Assembly (NCBI GenBank): GCA_036768485.1
Contig: JAVLUZ010000512.1
Coordinates: forward strand, 248,001-312,000
Source of the DNA: Mermis nigrescens
Taxonomy: Eukaryota > Nematoda > Enoplea > Mermithida > Mermithidae
Direction: 5' to 3'
DNA: 64,000 bases
In this document: piece by piece, positions 48,990 to 60,694 of the stretch
Position numbering within the stretch: the stretch's first letter is position 1
Layout of the letters: each line of letters begins with the position of its first letter
Made by a program: the position numbers and the translations under genes
Notes under the pieces: generated by a model
Databases searched by the model: none
Told to the model about the DNA's origin: nothing
What the model saw: the letters and a program-made list of their open reading frames with translations, nothing else

Positions 48990-49375
48990 TACGGCATGGA
49001 TTCTGGGAGGGGGGCAGGCCCAAACAATTTTTAATAAGTGCCCTTTTTTGGACTAAAAAATGGATATACGTCAAAAACACTGTTTATTGACGTTTTAGAC
49101 AATGCTTGTTCTTTCTTTAAGATGCAAACATAAAAAAATTTTGAAAAAAACTTGAAAAAATCGAGTTAATTGAACAAAATATAGTCACAAAATGTGTATA
49201 TGGCGCGAAGCGCGAAATTGTGAGACTTTTGAGCTAAAACTTAGCTAAAAACGCTTAAAAAGGCACACTTTTTATAATTTTTCCGAAAAATGGACAATTA
49301 TTTTGGGGTCGCAGGCCCAGCCATGTAGCGGGGGTCAGTTGCCACTCTGGGGGTCAACCCCGTCAAGAACACGTA
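48990..49375 (+). mobile_element. M3-family MITE
   Basis: ACACGTACGGCATGGATTC start, GGCGCGAAGCGCG hairpin at 49202-49214, right end AGAACACGTATGG. The target duplication is not clear. Confidence 0.62.
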
Positions 49376-50492
49376 TGGACCACTAGTGTCTAAAAAGCTA
49401 ATGTGCTTGTTTGAAGTAGGTATGTAACCTAAATACATGCGTGAGAAAAATAAACAAATCTATGTAAACATTCATAAATCCATAGAATTTCAGGATTAAA
49501 CGATTTGCGGTGCGTTCGTGCAAAAAGCCATTACCTGCCATAGGTAGGCATGATTAACATGAACCCTATTGAAACAAGGAATAAAAATAAATAGATTGCA
49601 ATGTATACCTAAATTAAGATCACAGACGATACACAAGCAGCACGTGTAGGAGTCTAACCAGATTTAGGAATTAATGAGAAGAAATCGGTATTTTAATAAA
49701 CAAATATGCTGAAAAACGGATATAAATTGAAAAATTATCTTAAAATGCTAAACTCTTATTAGAAGTTAATAACAAAAGTCCATGCTATCAAAAAGAATTC
49801 CCTTATCCTTTGGCTCAACCATTTTTTAATTTGCTGATTACAAAAGTTGATTACATTTTTAGCAGGTTGAATAAAACGAACACTACACTGAACGATAAAA
49901 TTACAGTCTCCTGTGACAACAATGTCACGGAAACAACAAATACGAATTGATTGGCAATGACCTAAATTCACGTCATCGATACACAAGTAGCACATGTGCA
50001 CGTAGGAGGTCACCGGGTCTTGAAAAACGTACGAGAGTTAGGGGGCAGGGCTTGTTAAGATGAAATCACCTGTTTATATTGACAAAATTGAGATGAAAAC
50101 GAATAAAAATCGAAGTTTTGTCTAAAATGCTCGGTATTTCATTGAGCCGGATTAAAAAATACCATGCTACAAAAACTTGGCTCATTCAGACGCGTTGTTT
50201 GCAAATATTGATTTGAATCATTAAAAGTGTTAGGGCATATGTATTAGTCAAAAGCCCTTCTGGAAAAATAAGGAAGATTAGTGTGGATCACAGAAATAGG
50301 AAAAAAATTTAACATTGAAAATGGGTGTATGAATAAGTTAATGAAAATGTACAAATAAGAAACACAATTTCACACTGGTTATGAATTCTTAAAATGAATA
50401 TTTCCACATTTTTGGGAAAGTTGGGGCGTTGACTGACCAGGTTTTCAGGCTGAAAAATCGAATCATATGCACAGTCCACTTGATCAGACGAA
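49376..50492. other. Intergenic, 3' of the - strand membrane protein gene
   Basis: Unique-looking AT-rich DNA. Near-repeated segments (ACGATACACAAGCAGCACG at about 49625 and TCGATACACAAGTAGCACA at about 49975, with similar flanks) indicate an old duplication of about 350 bp. No coding signal. Confidence 0.4.
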
Positions 50493-53400
50493 CTAATAGT
50501 TGTATGGCGCAACAGGCGTCAAACCAGGCTGTTGTCCTTGCTGCGGGGCGTTGGGGCTATAAGCCGCAGGACCCCCTTGCGGGAAGATTGTTGGTGGCGG
50601 TATGGTTACTGCAACAACCGTAAATTTTGTTGCGACATATAACAAGCCCAGAATTAGCAAAAGCAAAGCTGCAAACAAAAAGAACAATCCTACAGACAAA
50701 TTATTGAATATCTAACATTATTTAGAAAAGCCCATGACAAAGGGTTCTCAGTTCAGCAATATTTTTCTGCTTGTTTGAAATAGCTTATATGTATGTTTAA
50801 GAAAGGCATATTATGTTTAGAATTTTAAGTCTTCAATTTGGTTTTGAACAGGCGGAAAAATAATGTTTTGAAAAATAAACTGCGAAGAATTTCAGGTAGA
50901 GTTCACTAATAATGTAGACTGCTAAAACGAAAAGCTAGAAAAATAGTTTTTCCCCAAAGTTTATTATTTATACCATTTATTTAAGTGCACGCGGCGGGGT
51001 ACGCTAAAGAAAAGGACAAACTAAAAACTATAATAAATTATTATAAATTTAAATAAATTAAACTGAACAGACGGAGTACCATTTTTGAATTAAGCCTTTA
51101 TGGTCACACACATTGCGCGGCGAAGGTTACTTATGCGCTTGGGAGGGGTCTGGCTGAACTTCCCGAAAATCTAGGAACCCCTAAATCGATAGTTTCTGAA
51201 TTCTTAGCGATTTTGTCCCACTGGACCCTCCAGGATTTGGTTGCTACCCATGTAGGGGTGTCGTACGTTTGAAAAAGTTTTGTCTCAAAAACATGCAGCT
51301 TATCCGACATGAAATAACTTATTTACCGACTAAAATAGCGAAGCCGTGCGTAAATCCTGGAATAAACATCGGCAGTGATACAATAATATAAAATACTCCG
51401 CGTTTCCAGCCATCCAATCGCAAAATGAAGTGCCAAAACTGGCAAAATTTCCCTTCCTCCCTGGAAGAGCAGCATTTTATCAAATTTTTTACTCAACTCA
51501 AATAATCACAATACTAAATTTAAAAAGCATTAAATACGCAAGTAAATTATACAAATCAAATTTTTCCTTAGAAAACATTTAATTAGAACTTAATTTCATA
51601 TCACATTGTTTGCTACTATAAAAAATTGTTTTGTTACTATTGTAAATAATATCACATTTTTTAATTACTATACCTATGTAATTGTTTATTGTTCGTTACT
51701 ATATTTTCTATCGTGCTATGTAGGTATAAAATCAGCTTACGGACATATTGTGCAGCACATCATCAAAATTTTGCTAAACTCAAGCGCCGTCAACGGAAAG
51801 CAAAACAGTCTAAATGAAAAAGCTAATGTTCAAACAAAGGTCAATATGAAATCAGAAAAGCTTACAATAGATAAACTCCGATCGCTGTAGTAAAAACGCC
51901 TCCCAATGAATTGAACGCACAGATCCATGTAACTAAATTAAGCAAAGTAAACGATCAATAACAGTAGACTAGAATGGACAGGGCGAACTAAAAGATAATT
52001 GGAGAAATATTCAAATTGTGTACATACAAATGTGGGTGTTCCTAGCAGGTGCTTGGCACGTATTTAATCACATCTTAGTTGAAGGGTTTAAAGTGCCGAC
52101 ACTTGAATCTAAATATTGTTTTATTCGGCAATAATAAAATAAATCTGACTTTATCACTGTCGAAATATCTAATGGATTAAAAGTTATGTGGTCTCCATTG
52201 ATGTCATACAGTCTAATTACTGAAATATGTACCGAACATAGGTGGGCAGCACCACAATTCTGAGGGGTGCAAGATTTTCAAAGGTAAAAAATGGTCTTAA
52301 AATGGTGGTATGGCGAAAAACGCCTTTTTCAACGTTTCTCATCGAGCACTATCCATTGGCATCAAAAAACTGCGAAAAAAACAAGAGAAAATTTCAAAAG
52401 TTGAATCCTAGGGGGGTAATTTGGTTTCTGGGGGTATTCGGACTTCTGGGGTTGCATACCCCCCGACCCCCCACGCCCACGTGTGGTACCGTCTTATATA
52501 TTGTTAGGTATTGATGAGTCACAATTCCTTGTTTATAGGGATTATAAAACATTGGCAAGGTCCGATTTCCGGAGAGATACGGAATTTTTTAAAGGTAAAA
52601 AGGGCAAAAATAGGCATAGGACGAAAAAGACAATTTCTCATCGCTCCTCTTCAAACTCTATTGTTTGACATAAAAAACGCAGAAAAACGAGAAAAAAATT
52701 TGATTGTTTGGGTTTATTGGCGGTTCTTCGGGAAATCTCAATTCTCATAATCCTCACGCCCATGTGTGATTATGTGCAGTCTGCAGCATCTGCTTGAAGA
52801 ATAGAAGATGAAGGTAATACGTGTGTGTAACATACAAGAGCATCGGAATTCTGGAAGGGGAATCAGACTCAAAAAGTTTTAAGAAAAACTTTGGGTACAA
52901 CGTCAAAACACTGTTTTTTGACGTTTCTGATAATGCTCGTTCTTGTTAGAACATAAAAACCTCTAAAAAATTTGAAAAAATTGAATAAATTGAACAAAAT
53001 ATAATCAAAAAATAAATTATATGGCGTGAAGCACTTATGATTTGAGACTTTTGAGCCAAAAATAAAGTAAAAACTCTTAAAAAGGCACACTTTTTACGAA
53101 AAATCGACTACTCTGGGGGGTCGCCGCAGCCATTTCGCTAGAGGATCAGCTGCCATTCTGGGGAGCAGGGGTGGATTTAGGGGGGGCGGGGGCCGTCCCC
53201 CCCGTTGGCCCAGAATAGTGCGCAAAATCAAGGATTTTTAAGCGATTTTAAGCGATTTTCGGGTTAAAACGGCTAATTTTTCCGCCCAAATCAGGTATCC
53301 GCCCCCCCCTAAGGGGTACCGCCCCCACCCTTGGGAAAATCCTGGATCCGCCACTGCTGGGGAGTCAACCACGTTAGCATGGGGGGAGTTTGGGGGGAGG

Positions 53401-55580
53401 GTAGGCACCCCCAGAAGACCGAATAACCACCCCAAAACCAAAATATCCCCCAGAATTCAATTTTTGAAATTCTTTTTTGTTTTTTTTCGCAATTTTTTGA
53501 TGCCAATGGGTAGTTCTCGATGAGAAACGTTGAAAAATGGTGTTTTCTTGGCCATACCACCATTTTTAGGACCATTTTTTACCTTTTAAAAATCTTGCAC
53601 ATTCCCCCTAAGAATTTTCTTGCTGCTCACGTATGGGGTCAACCCCCAAAACACGTATGGTGTGCAAGCAAAATTTTCGATAGGCACCTACATATGTACA
53701 TATGCGTGTAATATGTACATACTAGCTGAGCTGCCCGGCGTTGCCCGGGCTGAACTTAGGCCTGATAGCTATATGGAATTGAGATGTCTCTTGTCTTTTT
53801 TTATTTTTCGGGACTTTTGATGTTTTTGGGATATTTCTGAAAACAAAGGTAAAAACTGTATAATATTTTTTGGATTTTTTAAAATGTTTTTTGTCAACCA
53901 AATGTTTTTTTTTTGATCAAATCCATATTTTTGACGTTACAGAATGGTTTTGAAAATTCTTTAGACCAAAATCATATTTTCAATGTTTTGGAATGTTCTG
54001 GAAATTTTTTTGGTCAAACCCATATTTTTAATGTTTTGGGATGTTTTGGAAAATCCCTTCGGTCGAACCATATTTTTGATGTTTAAAAAAAATTTTGTTT
54101 GTTGTAGCAAAAGGTGTCATACATCACGTGATATCTTATATCTCTCATATGTTATAGCAGAGGGTATCTCTTATCTTACATCACTGCATGTTATGGCACA
54201 GACAGGGTATCTTGTACCCTATAGCATTGCCAATCTTGTAGCATTATGTAGGCTATATTACGTCCGATCCTATGTTATAACGCACGCAGCGGCAAAAGTA
54301 CCGTAACACGAAAATAGTGTAAACTGAATTTTTTCCGATTTTCGAAATTTGGCAAAAACATTAGCTATGTCCCGAAATCGGCAATGCTTAAGCATAGGGA
54401 CGCCTCTCGTTTCACCCCTGTACATTTTCTTTGATCAAATTAATATTCTTGACGTTACAAAATGATTTTGAAATTTCTTTAGCCAAAATCATATTTTTTA
54501 TGTTTTGGGATGTTCTGTAAATTTTTTCGGCCAAACCCGTAGTTTTGATGTTCTGGAATGTTTTGGAAAATTTTTTTGGTCAAACCATATTTTTGATGTT
54601 CTAAAACAATTTTTGTTTGTCGTAGCAAAGGGTGTCATATATCACGTGATATCTCATATCACTCATATGTTATAGCAGAGGGTATCTCTCTTATATCAAA
54701 GAAATATATTAAAAAAATAAATAAAAAAATCTGATTAAAAAAATATATTAAAAAAATACGATTGAAAAAATATTAAAAAAATATGATTTTTTTTAAATAT
54801 GATTTTCTACGATCCTATGTTATAACGCACGCAGCGGCAAAAGTACCGTAACCACACCTGGGCGTGGGTGGGTTTGGGGGTATGCACCCCCCCCCCCCCG
54901 AGAAACCAAAATACCCCCCTCCAAGATATCAAAATACCTCCCAGAATTCAATTTTTAAAATTTTTTGTTTTTTTTCGCAATTTTTTGATGCCAATGAATA
55001 GTACTCGATGAGAAACGTTGGAAAATGGTGTTTTTTCGCCATACCACCATTTTTAAGGCAATGAAAAATCTTGCACTCCCCCCAAGAATTTTCTTGCTGT
55101 CCACGTATGACCGTAACCCGAAAATAGTGTAAACTGAATTTATTCCGATTTTCAAAATTTGGCTAAACATCAGTCATGTCCAGAAATCAGCCATGCTTAA
55201 GCATAGGGACGCCTCCCGCTTTACCCTGTACAGGTGCATGGGTGGGGTTGGTAAAATTTAAATGTCGCTACTACACCCCTAGCCGGTAGGCCGAGCTCGG
55301 GCCAAAACCTCAGCCCACCAAGTGATATGGGGCCGGAGCCAACCCCGGACATACAAACAAACTTAGATGTACGTACATACAATGTACATCACTTACGAAT
55401 CACAACCACATAGCTCAGAATGGTTCTAACTTGGCTGACAGTTTTGCATATGGGCCATCGATAAGTGACCTCAGCTCCATCAGGATTAAGCGCAATGCTG
55501 GCATAATTCCCCATGCTTTTCAGTGACACGGCACTAAAGCCTTTGACTTGCAATATTATTTTCAAATCAAATAAAGACAG
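50493..55580 (-). CDS. Multi-pass membrane protein with Pro/Gln-rich tail, four exons, 5' end not found
   Basis: Exons in gene order: 55397-55580, 51866-51932, 51327-51460, 50493-50689 (stop TAG). All junctions are AG/GT with matching phases (0-1, 1-2, 2-1, 1-stop); the first donor is C|GTAAGTG. The visible product is 193 residues. About 50 residues are soluble (MGNYASIALNPDGAEVTYRW); then hydrophobic segments TVSQVRTILSYVVVILTWIC and GGVFTTAIGVYLL; then EEGKFCQFWHFILRLDGWKR; then VFYIIVSLPMFIPGF and AILVGLFFLFAALLLLILG, ending IPPPTIFPQGG...APQQGQQPG. The topology, the FCQF motif and W-K-R before FYxxxS recall the Flower (CACFD1) and TMEM72-type proteins. That is a weak recollection, so no symbol is given. 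The 3.5-kb first intron is full of transposons. Confidence 0.68.
52237..52485 (+). mobile_element. M1-family hAT-like MITE
   Basis: Starts CATAGGTGGGCAGC, ends CACGCCCACGTGTG. Flanks GTACCGAA and GTACCGTC agree at 6 of 8. Confidence 0.76.
53166..53356. mobile_element. M5-type short hAT-like element, nested
   Basis: 191 bp, starting CAGGGGTGGATTTAG and ending GGATCCGCCACTG. A perfect 8-bp target duplication CTGGGGAG (53158-53165 and 53357-53364). Confidence 0.88.
53370..53635 (-). mobile_element. M1-family MITE, nested
   Basis: Starts CACGTTAGCATGG, ends CTGCTCACGTATG. Flanks GAGTCAAC (53362-53369) and GGGTCAAC (53636-53643) match at 7 of 8. Confidence 0.78.
53913..54427 (+). repeat. Tandem duplication, unit 1
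   Basis: About 515 bp, matching 54430-55232 by eye. Shared landmarks: GTCATACATCACGTGATATC, TATAACGCACGCAGCGGC, AAGTACCGTAAC and TGCTTAAGCATAGGGACGCC. Just upstream lies GCCCGGCGTTGCCCGGGC (about 53732-53749), a short palindrome. Confidence 0.75.
54430..55232 (+). repeat. Tandem duplication, unit 2 (filled)
   Basis: The second copy carries an AT-rich insert at about 54695-54805 and the M1 MITE at 54853-55109, which unit 1 lacks. Confidence 0.75.
54853..55109 (-). mobile_element. M1-family MITE with empty-site paralogue
   Basis: Starts CACACCTGGGCGTGGG, ends CTGTCCACGTATG. A perfect 8-bp target duplication ACCGTAAC (54845-54852 and 55110-55117). The sister unit has one ACCGTAAC at 54300-54307 with no insert. 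Confidence 0.93.
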
Positions 55581-55656
55581 CTAGGAAACTAATAATTTGT
55601 CATAAAGCTGAATTAATTCGATCCTCCGGAGTCCTCAGCTTCAATTCTACCCCGCT

Positions 55657-55771
55657 TTAGTGTTTCTTGACCATGTGCTTAGTATACTTCACGGTTGCAT
55701 CTGTCCATATTGATTCAGCTAAACGTGCACATGCATTACCTCGTTCTATTGATTTTTCAGTCTTTCTAAGG
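55657..55771 (-). CDS. Possible coding exon, unrecognised
   Basis: After an acceptor-like TTTTTCTGGTTAG, the - strand reads LRKTEKSIERGNACARLAES then IWTDATVKYTKHMVKKH and a stop. The composition looks coding. It lies just upstream of the first exon of the membrane protein gene on the same strand, but the phase would need a weak GTGAAG donor to join. It may instead be the 3' end of another gene or an exon relic. Confidence 0.25.
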
Positions 55772-56957
55772 CTAACCAGAAAAATCGATACGTTGCAATG
55801 AAATCATTTATTGTGCAAGGAATAGGAGAAGGAAGGGGGACTATACGGGCTCTGGAACGCAATATTCACTTGTAATATGAGCTGTTGTCGCCTACTTGCT
55901 TTTGCGACATTTATCATCTGCGTCCTCATGACAATCTTTTGGGTACAAACAGAGCGACGGTTCACAGAACACACATTTTTAGCAAGCTTGAGCTGAAGCA
56001 ACAACTTATCGCCGCAAAGATTGTTTAACTAATTATACATAAAGGTGAGGCCGAGCAAATCAAAATTCACAGAACCCCTGCAGCACCTAAAAAATTTGGA
56101 TTTTATCATTTTCTATATTTTTTCCAATAGTACGAGTTCTTTAATCGGAAAAAGGAAAAAATAAAATTTCGGGGATTTTAAGAATTCTTAGATTATGGTG
56201 ACGCTAAGTTCCTCCTATAAAGTTTTAAGATTATTTTTTACCTACTGTCGCTGACGCAACAAAACAGCGGCGTCCTGAGTTTTTAAAAAATCACGTAATA
56301 TTCAAAATGAAAGTTATTCATAGCTAAGTAAAAATGTAAATATGCAGGATATTTTATTGGTTGGAAATGTCTCAGTGCTTTTTTTGTACTAAATATAATT
56401 TGAAAGTAATTTCAATAATGAAAATTCACTACTTTCTTCATTTCAGAAAGAGCAGGGGGCGGCTGCGGCCGCGTCCTCTAGATGCAGCCGTCATGAATTA
56501 CTCCTCAGTTCGATGGTGCCACTTACCAACCGGTGGTGTGGTGACAATACATGTGGGTAGCAACCAAGTTTTGGACGAGGGACGGGATTGGATAACGGAA
56601 AATTGCTAAAATAGCACCATAAAAGCAACTCTGAGGGTCTTTCAGATTCTCAGGTGGGGAGGATTCAGACCTCCACATCCACGTTGCTGGTGCTGAGACC
56701 TACATGGGCGTGGGGGGTTTGGGGATATGCACCCCCAGAAGTTGAAATAAGATTTTTTGCTCATGGAATAGCTTTCAAAACAATTTCAAGAGCAGAAATA
56801 GCTATTACAGCATAAATTTCTTCTTTCTCAAGCAAAATTTTAAAAATATTCGACGTTCCGCATGGAATGCATACTGGTGCAGGCTAAAACATCCATTCGC
56901 CTAAATTTCACAAATAATGCCTGTGTACGAGTAACTTCGCACTAACTTACATACATA

Positions 56958-57220
56958 TGTACGTGGGCAGCAAGAAAATTCTGGGGGGTACAAGATTTTT
57001 CAAAGGTCAAAAAATGGCCTTGAAAATGGTGGTATGGCGTAAAAAACACCATTTTTCGACGTCTCTCATCAAGCACTATCCATTTGCATCAGAAAATTGC
57101 GAAAAAAAACGAAAAAAAAATTTCAAAAATTGAATTCTGGGGGTATTTTGATTTCTGGGGGTATTTTGGTTTCTCGGGGGTGGGGGATTATGCCCCAAAC
57201 CCCCTCCACGCCCAGGTGTG
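56958..57220 (+). mobile_element. M1-family MITE
   Basis: TGTACGTGGGCAGCAAG left end, CACGCCCAGGTGTG right end, interior CAAGCACTATCCATTTGCAT. No clear target duplication. Confidence 0.72.
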
Positions 57221-57351
57221 CTAATACATACCTATGTAGTCTCATGCATGACGGGCAACATGTGGTTTGCAATAAGCTTATCAAGCAGTGATTAATTAAT
57301 GTCATTTAATCATTGGGCAATAGTCAATGGTCCTCACAGTCTTCCGAATAA

Positions 57352-57585
57352 AAGGTAAAGTTGTTGATCTGGTTCAAAAAGTTGTTGTCCAATTACCAGC
57401 TTGAAAATTGACTGTCTAATTTCGAAAAACTGGCTTTCCTGGTTCAAAAAATGGTTATCGAGCCTTGAAAAGCGGTTGGTCTGGCACATACAATGGTAGT
57501 CCAAGTCCAAAAATGGGTCGCCTGGTTCAAAAAAGTGGTTATTTTGTTAAAAAAAGTCGTTGTCCATGTTCAAAAATAAGATTTT
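57352..57585 (+). repeat. Degenerate minisatellite, about 30-bp unit
   Basis: Seven or so diverged copies of a unit like CTGGTTCAAAAAGTTGTTGTC (for example at 57369, 57439, 57521). Confidence 0.6.
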
Positions 57586-57682
57586 TAGGCTTTTCTGTAC
57601 AATTCTCTCCATCCAACTTTCGGTTTTCCCCGTCAAAGAACGGGCAGAAACAGGCTATTGCCCAGATGTCCATTATATAAAT

Positions 57683-57795
57683 TTCAAAAATTGAATTCTG
57701 GGGAGGGGATATTTTGATTTTTTTTGGGGGAGGTGGTATTCGGCTTTGGGGGTGTATGTATACCCCCGAACCCCCCTTCACGCCCACAAGTGGTC
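57683..57795 (+). mobile_element. M1-family right-end fragment
   Basis: AAAATTGAATTCTGGGG through TATACCCCCGAACCCC to CACGCCCACAAGTGG, the right third of M1. Confidence 0.5.
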
Positions 57796-57837
57796 AGGAC
57801 CCAGACAACCACATAAGATAGGCTGCTCGAGGAATTA

Positions 57838-58074
57838 TAGTCTATTTCACGAAACCTTGTGCATGGAAATCAATTTATAGCGTTCAAGCAAGTAGGTACA
57901 AAAGTGGTTTACAAGCATCCTACTGTAATACAATTTAGCACAGCAAAACTTGAAATGCTAATCAATAGCTATGCACAATATCACGATTTTTGCTATACTT
58001 TGAACAGCTTTCGTAGTCGATTTGCACTGACTGAAAAAATATTATCCATGCACAAGGTTTCGTGGAATAGACTA
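57838..58074. mobile_element. MITE with 29-bp inverted repeat
   Basis: TAGTCTATTTCACGAAACC...GTGCATGG at the left and its inverse CCATGCAC...GGAATAGACTA at the right, with one mismatch in 29. A TA precedes it; CA follows it. The interior is open for about 80 codons but has no family motif. A related left-end fragment lies near 17467. Confidence 0.75.
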
Positions 58075-58308
58075 CAGGTAAGCGTAACTCGACTTCATCA
58101 AAGTGGGTGGTTATGTACAATTTTTACCGTATGCCGTCGACTTCAGACGACATAAAATTTCAAAAGAGAACCGCAAGTCTACATGTGGAACACACTATAG
58201 TTGTAGTTCCATTCCAAACGTCCTATGTATTTTTGCTGAAGTCTTATTACTGTGATTGATTTTTCAGTGCACAAATGGCATCTTTATTCATGCTCTCGTA
58301 TTACATCT

Positions 58309-58408
58309 NNNNNNNNNNNNNNNNNNNNNNNNNNNNNNNNNNNNNNNNNNNNNNNNNNNNNNNNNNNNNNNNNNNNNNNNNNNNNNNNNNNNNNNNNNNN
58401 NNNNNNNN
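58309..58408. other. Assembly gap, 100 N
   Basis: Exactly 100 N, the usual placeholder for a scaffold gap of unknown size. Exons or repeats may be missing here. Confidence 0.99.
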
Positions 58409-58489
58409 TCCGGTAGTAGCTCACAAATCTAAATACGTAACGTTGTGGGAACTTGCAAAAGTAACTATTATTCATAGTCCATTTCAAGT

Positions 58490-58857
58490 CAAGCACGTAG
58501 ATGGCCATCTGAATCAGAGGTTAACTAAAATTTTAAAATCAGATATCTCAACAACTATTTGTATAAAGGCAAAAATTGAGCGTTTTTGAAAGTTTCTCAA
58601 TAAGCTCAACACTTTGGAGAAGGAAGAATTTGTGAAATTATTTTGTAAAAATTCAACTCGATTTCAATAATACTCAAAAAATGTGTATAAGATGGCCACA
58701 TAAATGATTTTTAAACATTATATTTGTTAATTCAAAGATGTGCGAAAATTTATTCTAGTGGGTTGCTAAATAGGTAAACTTCAAGAATTTTTAAATTTTT
58801 CCTTGTCAAAAATACTTGTACTGGGACTAGCCCCAACCCCCTAAAGCTACGTGCCTG
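58490..58857. mobile_element. M4-family hAT-like element
   Basis: Starts CAAGCACGTAGATGGCC, ends AAAGCTACGTGCCTG. A perfect 8-bp target duplication TTTCAAGT (58482-58489 and 58858-58865). Confidence 0.88.
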
Positions 58858-58865
58858 TTTCAAGT

Positions 58866-60420
58866 AATTCAAGACATGTCTTAGTAAATCAGCATCAATT
58901 TTCAAATATCACACCAAAATTCATTAGAATCCGACGTTTTTCAAAGTGGATCTCGGTTTGTGTTCAAATAAATAGAACCTTAATTTTTATAAAAATTAAA
59001 AGCGAAGGTCCGCGTTTGTCGGAAAATTAACAAAAACAGTATATATATAATTTTAAAAGATGTTAGAACGACGGAAACCGTTTTTCAACATCACTTCATT
59101 CACATTTGTCATACTACGTTGATATGTTAAGAGACAGGTAGCAAAAGGACGAATTTGTCCTGAATCTCAAAGCGAAGCTGCAGTTAGCAGGGAGTTTGTG
59201 TTGACGTTTATTTTCAAAATAAATGGGGAAAATAGCACGCGGTCCAAATTAAGAACTAAAAATTGAAAATCGAAATTGAAATTGAAATTGAAAATTGAAA
59301 GCGCAGCAATACATTATGGTATTCCAAATGCTCATATTTCATATAAACGTTTTTTATTTCATGAAGCGGATGCTTTATGCATAATAAAATTATATTTTTA
59401 ATAGATGCGTTCATAAGACCGACCCGAATAAGTAAGAAAGAGCGAATATGCAATCTCACTTCAGAAAATGATGAATTTTTCCGAGTTCGATATTAGTTCA
59501 GAATCGAATAAAGTTGTTCAAAGCGATCCTGCCTTTCCATTTATTTGCATATAATATCCGAGTTTAATCAATTTGACGTTTTCCTTGAAGCAATGAACAA
59601 ATAAGAAATCATAAGCGATGATTTATTTATTCAACTGACGAAAAGTAAGAAAGTGCGGAATCAATTACCTTATGCGTAGGAGATACTTTAAATGCATATT
59701 TCATTCTCAGCTTAAGTAAAACTTACGATGTTGGTAGTGTGAAAAACTCCAAAATCAATTTAGGTAGATAACTATGCAAATTTAGCTCTGAAATGATTTC
59801 GTGAAACAATTGAAAATAACAACGAGAGTGAATGGAGAAAATACATATACTCATTATAGGGCTGACTGTTCTTCGTCCCGATATGTGCTTATGGCTTTAA
59901 TTCAATAGGATAAAGCTCGAAAATCATTCGTACAGCTTGATATCAAATTTTTGTGTACGAAATCTCAAATGAAGCAGTTCGAATATATGATTTATTGCAT
60001 TATTTTTTAAACATGTTTATTAAGAAGATTTCAAGAACTTTTTACGCAACTTCACTTGTGGTAAAATGTATTGCAGCACAAAGTCGACCAAAAATACGAT
60101 TTTATACGGTAAAGGCTAACGTTCATCTCTGAGTATTTCGTAAACCATTTCGGTTTATCTAATAATTAAAGACAACATAAATAAAGCATGTCGAAAAATA
60201 TTGTGCTCTCACTGTTTTAAATTCAATATTTCCAGGGAACGCACTTCACCGTGGTACATTTTAATAAAATCGGTGTTACATACAAATTTCTTTTGGAGTT
60301 AATAACATTTGGATTTGGGGTCAATCCATTCCGAAAATCATTTATACAAATGATTTCCAAGATTTATTTTCGTGATTGCTTTTATCGCCTACTTTGATTG
60401 ATGGTAAAAAATACCGGAAG
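58866..60420. other. Stretch upstream of amnionless exons, mostly unique
   Basis: AT-rich, with a short GAAATT simple repeat at 59258-59299. I looked for the upstream amnionless exons here and found no convincing one. Confidence 0.4.
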
Positions 60421-60424
60421 ATTC

Positions 60425-60560
60425 ATTATAGGGGCAAAAAACACCATTTTTTATGTCAGCAGCCTTTATCCATTGCATCAAAAAATCGCGAAAAAACTAG
60501 AGAGAGAAATTGAAAATTCAATTCTGGGGGGTACGTGAGAGGCTTTTTGGGTTCCAGGAA
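60425..60560 (+). mobile_element. M1-family fragment, diverged
   Basis: GGCAAAAAACACCATTTTTT, CAGCAGCCTTTATCCATTGC and TCAATTCTGGGGGG recall the M1 interior; neither terminus survives. Confidence 0.45.
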
Positions 60561-60694
60561 TTCAGGCAACCACGCTCAGTTTATATGGCCTGAAGTCTAA
60601 TATAAATTTGCGAAGCTCTGGCATAGGTTATCGACAACAGAAAATCTTTGGCAAAAAACAATTACGAAATTTTTATTAAGGCGTTTTCCTTCAG

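Larger units (their letters stand above)
52831..53659 (+). mobile_element. M3-family MITE with two nested insertions
   Basis: Starts CATACAAGAGCATCGG, ends AACACGTATG. Flanks GTGTGTAA (52823-52830) and GTGTGCAA (53660-53667) match at 7 of 8. It contains an M5-type element and an M1 copy. Confidence 0.75.

Noticed and set aside
55804..56004. - strand frame with two cysteines, and a + strand frame MSCCRLLAFATFIICVLMT
   Set aside because: Both are short and overlap each other; neither has splice or family support. The + strand one could be a signal peptide but could not be tied to amnionless.
56455..56485. NotI-like GCGGCCGC close to an XbaI-like TCTAGA, as in a cloning vector
   Set aside because: GGCGGCCGCC-type sequence is part of transposon ends here (28980, 31325), so vector contamination is unnecessary.
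57859..58155. 98-codon + strand frame
   Set aside because: It lies inside and across the end of a MITE with 29-bp inverted repeats.
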